From Prochlorococcus sp. AG-409-I11 (lineage in GTDB: Bacteria > Cyanobacteriota > Cyanobacteriia > PCC-6307 > Cyanobiaceae), in contig QCJX01000007.1 in the NCBI GenBank assembly GCA_003215725.1, positions 1-64,000 on the forward strand: DNA of 64,000 nt. The letters run 5' to 3'. The notes under the pieces are model-generated. The model made no database searches, was not told where the DNA came from, and saw nothing but the letters and a program-made list of their open reading frames with translations. Below are positions 53,862 to 64,000 of this stretch, piece by piece (positions within the stretch are counted from its first letter, which is position 1; the number at the start of each line of letters is the position of its first letter). A program made the translations under genes and the position numbers.

Positions 53862-54805
53862 TGAACTCTCTTAATTTAAACGGTAAAGATATTGAACCTT
53901 CTTTTGATAGAGGTGAATTAACTACTGAAGAGATTAATTATAAGTCAAATGATTTAGATTCACTTAGCACAATTGATATAGTTAAATTATTTTCAGATGA
54001 GGACTTGCTACCCCAAATAGCTGTTAAAAAGGCTATACCGGAAATTGCGAGATCTATCGATAAAATATCAGATAGATTAAGAGATGGAGGCCGTTTAATC
54101 TATATAGGTGCTGGGACATCTGGCAGGCTTGGTGTTCTTGATGCTGCTGAATGCCCACCAACCTTTTGTACCTCCCCAGATCTTGTACAGGCAATTATTG
54201 CGGGTCATGATAAGGCTTTAACTAGAAGTTCTGAGGGACTAGAGGATCTTGAAAATCTGTCTATTAAGGACTTAGAAAACCGAATGTTTAATTCGCTTGA
54301 TTGTTTAATAGGGATAACAGCTGGAGGTACTACTCCTTATGTACAATCTGCTTTAAAGCATTCTAAAGAAATAGGTGCTTTGACCATATCTATCTCTTGC
54401 GTACCAAGTGATCAAGTTTCATTGGTTTCAGATATTGATATTCGATTAATTACTGGGCCAGAGATTTTAGCCGGTTCAACTAGACTAAAAGCCGGTACAG
54501 CAACCAAGATGGCATTAAATATGATTTCTACTGGGGTAATGATAAAGCTCGGTAAGGTTTATAAAAATAGGATGATTGACGTTTCTAACTCTAATAAGAA
54601 ATTGCTAGACAGATCATTGAGAATACTCCATGATCTAATAGGCTTAAACCGTGAAGATGCTATGAAAATCCTAAATAGAAGTAATGGTTCTGTTAAATAT
54701 GCACTATTAATGCATTTTTCAGGTCTTTCATATTATGAATCTGTTGAATACTTGTCTAAGCATAATTACAACCTTAGAAAAGCTATTGATTCCTTGAATT
54801 GCTAA
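53861..54805 (+). CDS. murQ: N-acetylmuramic acid 6-phosphate etherase
   Basis: 314 residues from ATG 53861. The SIS sugar-isomerase fold shows LIYIGAGTSGRLGVLDAAECPPTF and IGITAGGTTPYVQSAL. The family signature GPEILAGSTRLKAGTATKMALNMIS is complete. It cleaves the lactyl ether of MurNAc-6-phosphate to recycle peptidoglycan sugars. It overlaps the DUF3110 stop by one base (TGATG). No anhydro-muramic acid kinase or importer gene is visible nearby. Confidence 0.95.
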   Translation: MNSLNLNGKDIEPSFDRGELTTEEINYKSNDLDSLSTIDIVKLFSDEDLLPQIAVKKAIPEIARSIDKISDRLRDGGRLIYIGAGTSGRLGVLDAAECPPTFCTSPDLVQAIIAGHDKALTRSSEGLEDLENLSIKDLENRMFNSLDCLIGITAGGTTPYVQSALKHSKEIGALTISISCVPSDQVSLVSDIDIRLITGPEILAGSTRLKAGTATKMALNMISTGVMIKLGKVYKNRMIDVSNSNKKLLDRSLRILHDLIGLNREDAMKILNRSNGSVKYALLMHFSGLSYYESVEYLSKHNYNLRKAIDSLNC

Positions 54806-54921
54806 AGACGTAAGCAAATCCTTTATTATCAATATAAATCACTTAACTATCTTTATTTACTAACAAATTTTAAATTTAATCCTTAGTATAAGGTTATAAT
54901 AAAACTATTGCTTTCAAATTT

Positions 54922-55359
54922 ATGACAACAGTACTTATGCAGACTGATTGTGGTCAAATAGAAATTGATTTATTTGATCACGATGCACCAAATACTGTAG
55001 CCAACTTCGTAAAACTTATTAATGAAGGGTTTTATGATGGCCTTTCTTTTCATCGGGTAATCAATGGTTTTATGGCTCAAGGAGGCTGTCCTAACTCTAG
55101 AGATGGTGCTTCAGGTATGCCAGGTACCGGTGGCCCAGGATATACCATTAATTGTGAAATTAATTCCAATAAACATTTGCCAGGTTCGATTTCTATGGCT
55201 CATGCTGGTAAAAACACAGGAGGCAGCCAGTTTTTCCTGGTCCATGAGGCCCAACCACATCTAGATGGTGTTCATACTGTTTTCGGCCATACAAAGAATA
55301 TTGAAGTTGTACTATCTTTAAAGAATGGATCTAAGATCAATAAAGTAACTATTAAGTAG
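54922..55359 (+). CDS. cyclophilin-type peptidyl-prolyl cis-trans isomerase
   Basis: 145 residues of the small bacterial cyclophilin type. The active-site blocks are [41 protein letters not shown] and HTVFGHTKN. No signal peptide is present, so it acts in the cytoplasm. The TATAAT at 54895-54900 fits a promoter. It is convergent with ribBA, separated by ten bases. Confidence 0.94.
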   Translation: MTTVLMQTDCGQIEIDLFDHDAPNTVANFVKLINEGFYDGLSFHRVINGFMAQGGCPNSRDGASGMPGTGGPGYTINCEINSNKHLPGSISMAHAGKNTGGSQFFLVHEAQPHLDGVHTVFGHTKNIEVVLSLKNGSKINKVTIK

Positions 55360-55369
55360 GTTTTATAAA

Positions 55370-57055
55370 TTAATTCTTACTCCATATGATTAAATGCGGT
55401 TTGTGAATGTCATCAATATATTGACTAATATTTGTTTCTTTATCTAATAGTTCAACTATTTCTTTCTCTAATCTTATTAGGTCTTGAGGTGGATGATAAG
55501 CAATCTGCTCACTCTCGGTCAGGATTAACCCTATCCTTTTAATTCCATGCCATCTACTCATTTCCTTGAGTATTTTGTTAATATTTTTGAATTGTGATAT
55601 TGATGAATTTGCTTCTAATTGCTTCTCGCTTTTTAATCTCCAGAGGAATAAAGGCCTTTCACATAGTGCTAATAATCTTGGTGAACTCATAGGAACAATT
55701 TCATAATTATTATTGATAAATAATTCCTCACTTCTTGTTCTTAGTATAGGTAACGTTTCATCTTCAACTGACCCATCCCAAAATATTAATATAGTAGGAC
55801 CTTCCTTTTCTTTATTGTCTAGTTGACTATCCATTAAATGCCCTAACTTTGTTCTTTTTACATTTAGGTAAGCTTCATTATGGTCACTTGGGCAAATAAC
55901 TAGAGGTACTCTAGTTTCAACATGTAATCCATAACCTCCTAATCCTGCAATCTTTCTTGGGTTATTTGTCAGTAATTTTAATCTATGAATTCCTAGATCA
56001 GAGAGTATTTGTGCGCCTACACCATAGTTTCTTAAATCAGCAGGAAAGCCTAATTTCTCATTTGCCTCAACAGTGTCCAAACCACCATCTTGAAGGCTAT
56101 AAGCCTTAAGCTTATTTATCAGGCCAATACCTCTACCTTCTTGTCTTAAATAAACTACTACACCCTCTCCTTCCTCTTCAATCCTTGATAAGGCTGCCTC
56201 TAACTGAGGACGACAATCGCATCTTAAGGATCCAAAGGCATCTCCTGTAAGGCATTCAGAGTGCATCCTTACAAGTACAGGTTCTTTAAGTTGATTTGGC
56301 TTTCCTTTTACTAGAGCTATATGTTCTAATCCGTCTAGTTCGTTCTCATAACCTAAAGCTTCAAAGCCACCAAATACACTTGGTAATTTTGCAGTGGCTT
56401 TTCGATATACAAACCTTTCATTCTCTAGTCTGAATCTTATTAAATCAGCAATACTTATTAACCTTAAATTCCAAACCTTTGCATATTCTTTTAGTTCTGG
56501 AAGCCTTGCCATTGATCCATCTGCATTTTGAATCTCGCAGATAACACCCGCAGCTGAAAGACCTGAAAGCTGTGCCAAATCAACAGCTGCTTCTGTGTGC
56601 CCTGCTCTTTTTAAAACGCCACCTTTATTTGCTCTAAGAGGAAAAACATGTCCTGGCCTACGAAGGTCTACAGGCTTAGTTTTTGGATTTATTGCCACTT
56701 GAATCGTTCTGGCTCTATCTTCGGCGGAAATTCCAGTTGATACACCAAACTCTGAACCTGCGTCGATACTTACAGTAAAAGCTGTTTGGTTTGAATCTGT
56801 ATTGCGATCTACCATCAATGGAAGATCTAATTTGTCCAGTCTTGAACCATTCATAGCAAGACAAATCAAACCTCTAGCTTCTGTTGCCATGAAGTTGATT
56901 TGCTGGGGTGTTGCAAATTGAGCAGCACAAATCAAATCACCTTCGTTTTCCCTTCTTTCATCATCAACTACCACCACACATTCGCCATTTCGAATTGCCG
57001 CTAACGCATCTGGAATCTCATCGAACCAGATATCTTTGGATGATGTTGTTTTCAA
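55370..57055 (-). CDS. ribBA: RibBA, bifunctional riboflavin biosynthesis protein with C-terminal extension
   Basis: 561 residues from TTG 57055. Residues about 15-215 are DHBP synthase ([49 protein letters not shown]). The GTP cyclohydrolase II domain follows, with its zinc cysteines (GSLRCDC) and [24 protein letters not shown]. About 150 further residues after the normal end (from [12 protein letters not shown]) have no recognised domain but are usual in cyanobacterial RibBA. It makes both precursors of riboflavin. Confidence 0.95.
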   Translation of the reverse strand: MKTTSSKDIWFDEIPDALAAIRNGECVVVVDDERRENEGDLICAAQFATPQQINFMATEARGLICLAMNGSRLDKLDLPLMVDRNTDSNQTAFTVSIDAGSEFGVSTGISAEDRARTIQVAINPKTKPVDLRRPGHVFPLRANKGGVLKRAGHTEAAVDLAQLSGLSAAGVICEIQNADGSMARLPELKEYAKVWNLRLISIADLIRFRLENERFVYRKATAKLPSVFGGFEALGYENELDGLEHIALVKGKPNQLKEPVLVRMHSECLTGDAFGSLRCDCRPQLEAALSRIEEEGEGVVVYLRQEGRGIGLINKLKAYSLQDGGLDTVEANEKLGFPADLRNYGVGAQILSDLGIHRLKLLTNNPRKIAGLGGYGLHVETRVPLVICPSDHNEAYLNVKRTKLGHLMDSQLDNKEKEGPTILIFWDGSVEDETLPILRTRSEELFINNNYEIVPMSSPRLLALCERPLFLWRLKSEKQLEANSSISQFKNINKILKEMSRWHGIKRIGLILTESEQIAYHPPQDLIRLEKEIVELLDKETNISQYIDDIHKPHLIIWSKN

Positions 57056-57160
57056 ATTTTCCTCAGGATTGTGGTTTTTAGCTTGCTTAACTCATTATTG
57101 TCAAAAGAAACATTTCCTTAGTAACCAAAATCACCTCACTCAATTTATCTGATTACTTAA

Positions 57161-58240
57161 ATGGCTTTCACTAATACAAATGGTAAGAGGGTCTCAATTA
57201 TTGGTGCCTCAGGTTATGGAGGGATCCAGTTGATGAGATTATTGAAGTACCATCCTGACTTTGAGGTCACATATTTAGGGGGGGAGCGTAGTAGCGGCCA
57301 AACTTGGAATGATATTTGCCACTTTCTTACGGTTGACAAATCTTTAGTAATTGAAAAGCCAGATTTAAAAAAGATTTCAGACCTTTCTGATTTTGCAATT
57401 TTAAGCCTTCCTAATGGTTTGGCATCACAAATAACACCTGAGCTTGTGGAAATGGGAGTTAGGGTTATTGATTTATCTGCAGATTATAGATATAGATCTT
57501 TAAATCATTGGAAACAGATTTATATTCAAGAATCAAGTAAATATGAAAGAAATGATGATGATCTCTGCATTGAAGCCATTTATGGACTACCTGAATGGTT
57601 CTCACAAGAAATTTCAGAAGCAAGATTAGTAGCTTCTCCAGGTTGTTTCCCTACAGCATCATTATTACCTCTACTCCCTTTTTTAAAGCAAGGACTTATC
57701 GATACAGATGGTTTGATTATTGATGCTAAGTCTGGAACATCTGGAGGTGGACGTAATCCAAAGGAACACCTTTTGTTGGCAGAAGCTTCGGAATCAATAT
57801 CTCCCTATGGGGTCATTGGACATCGTCATACTTCTGAAATTGAAGAACAAGCTACTAATGTTTCAGCTAAAAAAATTCAATTGCAATTCACTCCTCATCT
57901 AATTCCTATGGTTCGGGGTTTGTTAGCTACTGTGTATTGTCGTCTTAGAGATCCAGGCTTAACTGCAGAGGATTGCACTACAGTTCTTGAGGCTTTCTAT
58001 CGAAATGAAAGTTTTATTTCTGTCTTACCAGTAGGAACTTATCCTGCAACTAAGTGGGTTACGAGAACAAACAAAGCTCTATTGTCAGTTCAGGTTGACT
58101 CTAGAAATGGAAGATTGGTGTTAATTAGTGTTATAGATAATTTAATAAAAGGACAAGCTGGGCAGGCTATACAGTCTCTTAACCTGATGGCTGGTTTTAA
58201 ACAAGAAACAGGACTTCCTACAGATTCTTATTATCCATAG
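57161..58240 (+). CDS. argC: N-acetyl-gamma-glutamyl-phosphate reductase
   Basis: 359 residues. The dinucleotide-binding motif is SIIGASGYGGIQLMRLL. The catalytic cysteine is in VASPGCFPTASLLPLLPF. AKSGTSGGGRNPKEHLL and FTPHLIPMVRGLLATVY complete the family pattern. It catalyses the third step of arginine synthesis. It ends four bases from purN, convergent. It is divergent from ribBA. Confidence 0.96.
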   Translation: MAFTNTNGKRVSIIGASGYGGIQLMRLLKYHPDFEVTYLGGERSSGQTWNDICHFLTVDKSLVIEKPDLKKISDLSDFAILSLPNGLASQITPELVEMGVRVIDLSADYRYRSLNHWKQIYIQESSKYERNDDDLCIEAIYGLPEWFSQEISEARLVASPGCFPTASLLPLLPFLKQGLIDTDGLIIDAKSGTSGGGRNPKEHLLLAEASESISPYGVIGHRHTSEIEEQATNVSAKKIQLQFTPHLIPMVRGLLATVYCRLRDPGLTAEDCTTVLEAFYRNESFISVLPVGTYPATKWVTRTNKALLSVQVDSRNGRLVLISVIDNLIKGQAGQAIQSLNLMAGFKQETGLPTDSYYP

Positions 58241-58244
58241 ACTT

Positions 58245-58916
58245 CTAATTCCTTCTCCATAAAAGTCCAGCCATTGCTAATCCTATGGGTAAGATTTTAT
58301 ATTCTTGTTGTTGTATTCGTTGATTTAACTTAAACTTATCATCTTCATCAAAGATTGGAACAGCTGCTTGGACAAGAATCTTGCCAGAATCAACTTCTGA
58401 ATCCACAAAGTGAACAGTACAACCAGTTATATTGACTCCATATTCTAAGGCCTGTGCAACTGCATCTATTCCTTTAAAACTTGGAAGTAATGATGGGTGA
58501 ATGTTTATTAATCTTTCTGGATATTTCTTTATTAACTGATTAGTAACTATTCTCATCCACCCTGCCATTACTATACCTTCTATATTGTATTTAGAAAATG
58601 AATCAATAATTGCATTGTCCATATCAACTCTATTATTAAATCTTCTGTGGTCCAAAACTATACAAGGTATCCCATAATGCTCTGATTTGAATCTTGCTTG
58701 ACAATTAGGATTATTTACAACTAATGCTTTAATATCTGCGTCCAAATCTCCATTCTGACATAAGTTAACTAATGATTCGAAATTTGATCCATTACCAGAT
58801 GCCATAACGCCTATTCTTAACCTTGGAGTAAAAGAAGGTAGCTTGCTAGGGCTAGGATTTGTTATAAAATCATATTTGATAGAAGTTTCCTGATTAACCT
58901 TAATACTTGAATCCAT
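58245..58916 (-). CDS. purN: phosphoribosylglycinamide formyltransferase
   Basis: 223 residues. IGVMASGNGSNFESLVNLC starts the domain; VMAGWMRIVT and the catalytic INIHPSLLPSFKGIDAVAQALEYGVNITGCTVHFVDSEVDSG follow. It transfers a formyl group in the third step of purine synthesis. About 25 residues precede the usual start, a modest N-terminal extension; an internal start is possible. Confidence 0.94.
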   Translation of the reverse strand: MDSSIKVNQETSIKYDFITNPSPSKLPSFTPRLRIGVMASGNGSNFESLVNLCQNGDLDADIKALVVNNPNCQARFKSEHYGIPCIVLDHRRFNNRVDMDNAIIDSFSKYNIEGIVMAGWMRIVTNQLIKKYPERLINIHPSLLPSFKGIDAVAQALEYGVNITGCTVHFVDSEVDSGKILVQAAVPIFDEDDKFKLNQRIQQQEYKILPIGLAMAGLLWRRN

Positions 58917-59097
58917 TAAATGCTAACTTGAAAGTATATATTATAATCTAGTACACTAAAGAAGTAAATCAGAAATGAATTTCTATTAATTCTTGGTGAT
59001 TTACTGTAGTCATAGATTACATTTTCACTGAAAATAATATATATTGCATAGGCTAAAGATTTATTTGAATGAGAACATCACCATTTATTATAAAAAA

Positions 59098-60819
59098 ATG
59101 AAAACATCTAATACATTGACGGATTCAGTAAATATAAAGATAGATCTCGGGAAGCCAGTTTTACAAGTTATTGAAGTATCAATCTCATTTTGCCCAAAAG
59201 AAGAATATGTAGAGTTTTCACTTCCAGTCTGGACGCCAGGCTCTTATACAGTAAGAGATTATGCACAAAATATTTTTGATGTTAAAGTTATGCAATCTGG
59301 TAAAAATATTAAATTTAATCGTAAAAGTATAAACAGTTGGAATTTCCATTGTTTATCTAAAGAGAAAATTTATCTATTATATAAAGTAGAGGCACGGGAA
59401 CTTACTGTTAGAAATTCATATTTAGACAGTGAATTTGCCTCATTGTGTATGCCTTCTGTAATTATGATGGTTAAGGGGCATAGATCTAGTTCTCATTTTA
59501 TTAATGTGATTACTCCAGATTCTTGGAATCTATATTGCCCTTTGCCTAGGAATAAAAATACATATAGTGCTACCAATTATGATAATTTAGTAGATGCACC
59601 TATTCATGCTGGTATCTTTAATGAGCATAAATTCTACGTAAAAGGTTTTCTACATAAGATCATAATCATCTCTTCCTACCCAGGAAGCCTTCCTTCTCAT
59701 TTTCTCTCAGATCTCTCCAAGGTATGTGAGTCAGCTTGCGATTTAGTTGGTGAAGATCCCCCTTCAGAAGATAACTACTTATTTGTCCTTTTTATTCTTG
59801 ATAAAGGTTATGGAGGATTAGAGCATGATAATTCTTCCGTTAATCATTTTAATTGGAAACTTTTACATTCAGAAAATGGATACCGTAAGTTATTACAACT
59901 TCTTGGCCATGAGTACTTTCATCAGTGGAATGTCAGAAGATTGCGGCCTAAAGAATACCAATATTATAATTACAATAGTCCGGTAATAAGCGACAGTCTT
60001 TGGTTCTCTGAAGGATTGACTAGTTATTACGACTTGGTGTTTCCATACTTGGCTAAATTGTCTACCCTAGAAGACTTATTATCAGATTTGTCAGAAGAAT
60101 TATTATTCTTTTTTAAAACACCTGGAATTAATATTCAAAGCTTATCTGATAGTTCGAGAGAGGCTTGGGTTAAACTTTATAAATCTAAACCTTATAGTAT
60201 AGACACTCAAGTAAGTTACTATAAACTAGGCCTTGTAACAGTATTATGTATAGATATTTTACTTAGACAGTCTAATTCATCTATGTCTGAAATATTTAGA
60301 ACACTTTGGCTTAAATATGGTAAAACTAATTTAGGGTTTACTAGAAAACAAATATTATTCGAGATATCTTGTATTAACCCTGCTATTTCTGATAAATTAA
60401 ATTGTTGGTTAGATACTCCAAATAGCCTACCACTCGAGGATATTTTATCTATGGTTGGTTTACAGATAACTCCACATTACCACGAAGATTCAAACTGTGG
60501 TTTTGATTGTTATTTAGATCATAATCATAATATTATTATTAGTCGTGTGTATAAGCATTCGCCTGACCATTTAAGTGGCTTGGCTATCGGTGATGAAATT
60601 ATAGCTCTAAATGGTTTTAGAGTATCTACTTTGAATGATTTAAATACTATTATAGGAATAAATTCCAAATTTAATATTTTATATAGTAGACGAGGTAAGA
60701 TTTCTCAACACACTATTAATGTCAAATCAAAAATGATTAAAAAGTGTACACTTCACTTAAGCTCTGAGGGTGACATGAGTAAAAGTAAATTACGTGATAA
60801 ATGGCTTAATCTAATTTGA
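59098..60819 (+). CDS. M61-family glycyl aminopeptidase-like protein with PDZ domain
   Basis: 573 residues from ATG 59098; TTG 59044 would add 18. The N-terminal beta domain has FSLPVWTPGSYTVRDYAQNIFDV, typical of the M61 family. The zinc site is HEYFH in LLGHEYFHQWNVRRLRPKEY, with the third ligand in SLWFSEGLTSYYD. The C-terminal PDZ domain (HSPDHLSGLAIGDEIIALNGFRV) probably recognises substrates. No signal peptide is evident. It likely trims peptides with N-terminal glycine or alanine. Confidence 0.9.
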   Translation: MKTSNTLTDSVNIKIDLGKPVLQVIEVSISFCPKEEYVEFSLPVWTPGSYTVRDYAQNIFDVKVMQSGKNIKFNRKSINSWNFHCLSKEKIYLLYKVEARELTVRNSYLDSEFASLCMPSVIMMVKGHRSSSHFINVITPDSWNLYCPLPRNKNTYSATNYDNLVDAPIHAGIFNEHKFYVKGFLHKIIIISSYPGSLPSHFLSDLSKVCESACDLVGEDPPSEDNYLFVLFILDKGYGGLEHDNSSVNHFNWKLLHSENGYRKLLQLLGHEYFHQWNVRRLRPKEYQYYNYNSPVISDSLWFSEGLTSYYDLVFPYLAKLSTLEDLLSDLSEELLFFFKTPGINIQSLSDSSREAWVKLYKSKPYSIDTQVSYYKLGLVTVLCIDILLRQSNSSMSEIFRTLWLKYGKTNLGFTRKQILFEISCINPAISDKLNCWLDTPNSLPLEDILSMVGLQITPHYHEDSNCGFDCYLDHNHNIIISRVYKHSPDHLSGLAIGDEIIALNGFRVSTLNDLNTIIGINSKFNILYSRRGKISQHTINVKSKMIKKCTLHLSSEGDMSKSKLRDKWLNLI

Positions 60820-60826
60820 TTATTTT

Positions 60827-60843
60827 TAGCTAGCTAGCTAGCT
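60827..60843. repeat. (TAGC)4 tetranucleotide repeat and 16-bp palindrome
   Basis: Four tandem TAGC units followed by T form the perfect palindrome AGCTAGCTAGCTAGCT (60828-60843), seven bases after the M61 peptidase stop. It may act as a weak terminator (TTTTT precedes it) or be a slippage-prone microsatellite. The rest of the 142-base gap before pgi is AT-rich with TATATA runs. Confidence 0.85.
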
Positions 60844-60961
60844 TTAATTAGTGGCTATATATATTTAAGTCATATTGATATTTCTAGCTGAATTGTTACC
60901 ATTTACAGACAACATTGCAATAACTCAAATTATTTCTCTATATATATTGTAGTATAGAAGA

Positions 60962-62569
60962 ATGAAATTACCCGATTACAACAGTAAGGATACTGAGATC
61001 CTTTCGCAAAGGTTTTGCAATTTGTTATGGCATGATAGTGAATTAGAATTTTGGCTTGATGTTAGTAGAATAGATATTAATGAAGAGGACTTAAGTTTTT
61101 ATAATACAAACTTTAACCATATATTTCAATCAATGCAACTATTAGAGGAAGGAGCTATAGCAAATCCAGATGAAAATAGGCAGGTTGGACATTATTGGCT
61201 TAGGAATCCTATACTTGCCCCAAGCCAAGAAATTGCTAAGTCTATTGAAAAGCAAATTGAACAGATTGAATTATTTTCGAAACAAATAGTGAATGGAAAA
61301 TATACCTCTAAAAATAATAATAAGTTTGAAAATGTTCTTTGGATTGGAATCGGTGGTAGTTCTTTAGGTCCCTTACTTCTTAAGAATGCATTAAAGCAAT
61401 TTGATAAAGGCCTTAATTTCTATTTCCTTGACAATGTAGATCCAGATGGAATTACGGACAAACTTCAGTCACTGAAAGAAAAGTTACGTAGCACACTTTT
61501 TGTAGTTGTAAGTAAATCAGGAGGAACTCCTGAACCTCGTATTTCTATGCAACTTGCTCGTCAGTTTGTTGAAACTAATGGTATTGATTGGCCGTCTCAG
61601 GCAATAGCGATAACCATGCCTGATAGTAATTTAGACAACTTAGCTATAAGAGATAACTGGTTACAAAGATTCGAAATGCAGGATTGGGTTGGAGGCCGTA
61701 CAAGTATTACTAGTTCTGTAGGCCTTTTGGCTTTAGCACTTTTAGGAATAAATATTAGGGACTTTCTTAGAGGTGCCTCAATTATGGATCAGAAAACACG
61801 TGTCCATGATTTAATTGCAAACCCTGCAGCCCTTATGGCTTTTTCTTGGTACTTGGTTGGTGGAGGTAAAGGATTAAAGGATATGGTCATTCTTCCTTAT
61901 AAAGATAGGTTAGATACATTAAGCCGTTATTTACAACAATTGGTTATGGAGTCATTAGGAAAAAAATTCAATAGGCAAGGCAATGTAGTTAATCAAGGCC
62001 TTTCTGTGTATGGAAACAAAGGCTCTACAGACCAGCATGCGTATGTTCAACAATTACGAGATGGTATTGACAATTTCTTTGTTACCTTCATAGAAGTTCT
62101 CACTAACAATTCAATGCTTTCATCTCAAGATGGTTATAAACCTGAGGATTATCTTTCTGGTTTCCTGCAGGGAACCAGATCAGCTTTAACAAATAGTGGG
62201 CGTCAAAACGTAACTATTACTATTAAATCCCTTACCCCCTTTTCACTAGGCGCTTTAATTGGCTTATTTGAGAGAACTGTAGGTTTATATGCTGAAATGA
62301 TTGATATAAATGCATATGATCAACCTGGAGTAGAAGCAGGTAAAATAGCAGCTTCAGATGTTCTATCATTACAATCTAAAATTCAATCATTGCTTTCTGA
62401 TTTTCAACCAAGGACGATTAAACAAATTACTAATAATATTCCTGATACATCACTGGAATCTATCTTTTATATTGTAAGACACCTTGCATATAGCAATTCT
62501 CAGTATTTAACAACTGGTGACTGGTCAGATCCGGAGTCTATTTCAGTTGAATTTAAACTAAACAACTAA
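60962..62569 (+). CDS. pgi: glucose-6-phosphate isomerase
   Basis: 535 residues, usual for the cyanobacterial form. [28 protein letters not shown] and [23 protein letters not shown] mark the SIS folds, and the active site includes [15 protein letters not shown]. It interconverts glucose-6-phosphate and fructose-6-phosphate, linking the Calvin cycle, glycogen and the oxidative pentose phosphate route. Its last 12 bases overlap the convergent leuS end. Confidence 0.96.
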   Translation: MKLPDYNSKDTEILSQRFCNLLWHDSELEFWLDVSRIDINEEDLSFYNTNFNHIFQSMQLLEEGAIANPDENRQVGHYWLRNPILAPSQEIAKSIEKQIEQIELFSKQIVNGKYTSKNNNKFENVLWIGIGGSSLGPLLLKNALKQFDKGLNFYFLDNVDPDGITDKLQSLKEKLRSTLFVVVSKSGGTPEPRISMQLARQFVETNGIDWPSQAIAITMPDSNLDNLAIRDNWLQRFEMQDWVGGRTSITSSVGLLALALLGINIRDFLRGASIMDQKTRVHDLIANPAALMAFSWYLVGGGKGLKDMVILPYKDRLDTLSRYLQQLVMESLGKKFNRQGNVVNQGLSVYGNKGSTDQHAYVQQLRDGIDNFFVTFIEVLTNNSMLSSQDGYKPEDYLSGFLQGTRSALTNSGRQNVTITIKSLTPFSLGALIGLFERTVGLYAEMIDINAYDQPGVEAGKIAASDVLSLQSKIQSLLSDFQPRTIKQITNNIPDTSLESIFYIVRHLAYSNSQYLTTGDWSDPESISVEFKLNN

Positions 62570-64000
62570 ATTAACTAACTTACCAGGTACAACAATAACT
62601 CTTTTCAGGTCTTTTCCTTGAGTCCACTTCGTTATAGATTCCGAACTAACAGCTAGTTTTTCTAATTCATTCTTACTTATTTCAGTTGGAACATTTAACT
62701 TACCTCTCACTTTTCCATTTACCTGAATCACTAGTTCGAAACTCTCTTTAACAAGTGTACTTGCATCGCATAATGGCCAGCTTTGCAAATGAACACTTTT
62801 TGCTCCTCCAAGTTTACGCCAACATTCCTCTGCTAAATGAGGTGAGAATGGAGCAACTAACCTTATTAATACTGAAAATGCTTCTTTTAAAACATGTGGA
62901 CTTGCTGAATCGTAGTATTCATTTATTGAATTAACTAATTTCATTAGTTCTGATATAGCTGTATTGAATTGATATTCATCCTTAAGATCTTCTGTAACAG
63001 ACTTTATTGCCAAGTTAATACTTCTACGCAAATCTTTCTCGTTTCTACTTAGCTTTATTTCATTAAAATTATTATTTAATTCTTCAATGTTTTCGTCATG
63101 CTTCATAGCACAATATTTATTTACTAGTTTCCATAAACGGTTTAAAAACCTATACTGTCCTTCTACATCAGCATCATCCCATTCTAGATCCTTCTCAGGT
63201 GGTGCTTTGAAAAGTATAAACATTCGAGCAGTATCAGCTCCATATTTGTTTATAACTAATGATGGATCAATTCCATTATATTTCGATTTCGACATCTTCT
63301 CAAAAATTACATCTAACTTCTCTCCTGTTGAGGGATCCTTAGGATCTTCTGGGTCAGTTATTTGCTCTGAACGAACATATTTTAATGTTTTAGGGTTCTT
63401 AAATGTTATGCCCTGAACCATTCCTTGTGTTAATAGTTTTGAGAAGGGCTCGCTAATGTTTATTAACCCTTTATCTTTTAATGCTTTAGTAAAGAATCTT
63501 GCATATAAAAGATGTAATATAGCATGTTCAATTCCTCCAACATATTGGTCAACCGGTAACCATTTGTCTATATTACTAATATTAAAAGGGGCATTTTGAT
63601 TTTTAGCATCTGCAAATCTAAGAAAATACCATGAAGAGCACATAAAGGTATCCATAGTGTCTGTTTCTTTAGTTGCAATTCCACCACACTTTGGACAACA
63701 TACTTTTAACTTATCATCTACTATAAACTTTATATCCTTGTTATTAAATTCATTCTTTTCTGATGTAATCCTTACTGGTAGATCTTTTTTAGGGACTGGA
63801 ACAGCTCCGCATGAAATACAATGAATAATTGGAATAGGACATCCCCAATACCTTTGCCTTGATATTAACCAATCTCTTAACTTATATTGAATTTTAATTT
63901 TTCCCCATTCATTCTTAATAGCTATATCCATTATTTTTAGTTTTGCTTTCTTGCTTTCCATACCATTTAACTCTCCACTGTTACACATTATGCCTTCCCC
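62558..64000 (-). CDS. leuS: leucyl-tRNA synthetase, C-terminal part (cut by window edge)
   Basis: About 480 codons are present; the frame runs open through base 64000 ([13 protein letters not shown]), so the true start lies outside. Visible elements are the catalytic-domain motif [18 protein letters not shown] and a zinc-binding cysteine pair set (CISCG and CPKCGG). WYFLRFAD, the KMSKS loop ([11 protein letters not shown]) and the anticodon-binding domain follow. The C-terminal domain ends in [13 protein letters not shown]. It charges tRNA(Leu). It overlaps the convergent pgi by 12 bases. Confidence 0.95.
   Translation of the reverse strand, partial: GEGIMCNSGELNGMESKKAKLKIMDIAIKNEWGKIKIQYKLRDWLISRQRYWGCPIPIIHCISCGAVPVPKKDLPVRITSEKNEFNNKDIKFIVDDKLKVCCPKCGGIATKETDTMDTFMCSSWYFLRFADAKNQNAPFNISNIDKWLPVDQYVGGIEHAILHLLYARFFTKALKDKGLINISEPFSKLLTQGMVQGITFKNPKTLKYVRSEQITDPEDPKDPSTGEKLDVIFEKMSKSKYNGIDPSLVINKYGADTARMFILFKAPPEKDLEWDDADVEGQYRFLNRLWKLVNKYCAMKHDENIEELNNNFNEIKLSRNEKDLRRSINLAIKSVTEDLKDEYQFNTAISELMKLVNSINEYYDSASPHVLKEAFSVLIRLVAPFSPHLAEECWRKLGGAKSVHLQSWPLCDASTLVKESFELVIQVNGKVRGKLNVPTEISKNELEKLAVSSESITKWTQGKDLKRVIVVPGKLVNLVV

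Noticed and set aside
62558-64000. leuS pseudogene or split gene
   Set aside because: The frame stays open to the last base with conserved residues; only the window edge cuts it.
1-64000. CRISPR array, insertion sequence, prophage, rRNA, tmRNA, 6S RNA or RNase P RNA
   Set aside because: No regularly spaced repeats, transposase, phage structural genes or recognisable structural RNA signatures were found; the AT-rich gaps cannot be fully excluded for small RNAs without a covariance-model search.

Overview
The window looks like core chromosome from a picocyanobacterium, most likely Prochlorococcus and probably a low-light lineage (the lineage is an inference). The base composition is AT-rich and the genes are tightly packed. 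Photosynthesis genes are present (psaK, petN, thf1/psb29, a PAM68-like gene), along with cyanobacterium-specific families (DUF1816, DUF2103, DUF2499, DUF2939, DUF3110, DUF3288, DUF3593). Many genes start with TTG or GTG and lack Shine-Dalgarno sequences. I see no insertion sequence, prophage, CRISPR array or rRNA operon. The rlmH and leuS genes are cut by the left and right window edges.

Layout. 0-2.2 kb: rlmH, then the SOS pair umuD-umuC behind a near-consensus cyanobacterial LexA box. 2.4-9 kb: a small HExxH protein, dnaG, a DMT-family transporter behind a TTGAA microsatellite, two exported proteins, then ruvA, rpsO and a PAM68-like gene. 9-19.4 kb: a long reverse-strand run (dnaE, gatA, DUF1816, rlmB, mrnC, a STAS-domain gene, carA, trpD, DUF3288) covering replication, tRNA amidation, rRNA modification and the start of pyrimidine and tryptophan synthesis. 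19.4-22.2 kb: an ABC exporter, a membrane protein and msrA.

22.3-29.0 kb is the accessory-looking part. It holds a tRNA-Pro and about fifteen very small, very AT-rich genes, mostly predicted exported or single-membrane-span proteins of unknown function. It ends at the tiny cytochrome b6f gene petN and a companion small membrane protein. 29.0-32.3 kb groups thf1, clpP and ftsH, all linked to thylakoid protein quality control.

32.5-47.4 kb: a MacB-like permease, pyk, a MazG-like gene, a YggT gene, scpB, ilvA, dxs, a geranylgeranyl-reductase-like flavoprotein, psaK, DUF3593/DUF2499, rpmB, htpG, a bacterial-type ferredoxin, hisZ and an inositol-monophosphatase-like gene. 47.5-50.4 kb: tRNA-Ser and the phosphate transporter genes pstB-pstA-pstC, without pstS. 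50.5-64 kb: a dnaK-dnaJ-like pair, a DUF3110 gene, murQ, a cyclophilin, ribBA, argC, purN, an M61 peptidase, pgi and leuS.

No multi-gene defence or novel enzymatic system stood out. The most unusual signals are structural. A 19-bp perfect inverted repeat lies inside hisZ. A terminator-shaped hairpin lies inside the 3' end of the flavoprotein gene. A consensus Shine-Dalgarno leads into an 11-codon ORF that ends one base before rpsO. A strong terminator stops seven bases before the trpD ATG. There is also a perfect 17-bp promoter-proximal tandem duplication and a pentanucleotide microsatellite in front of a transporter.
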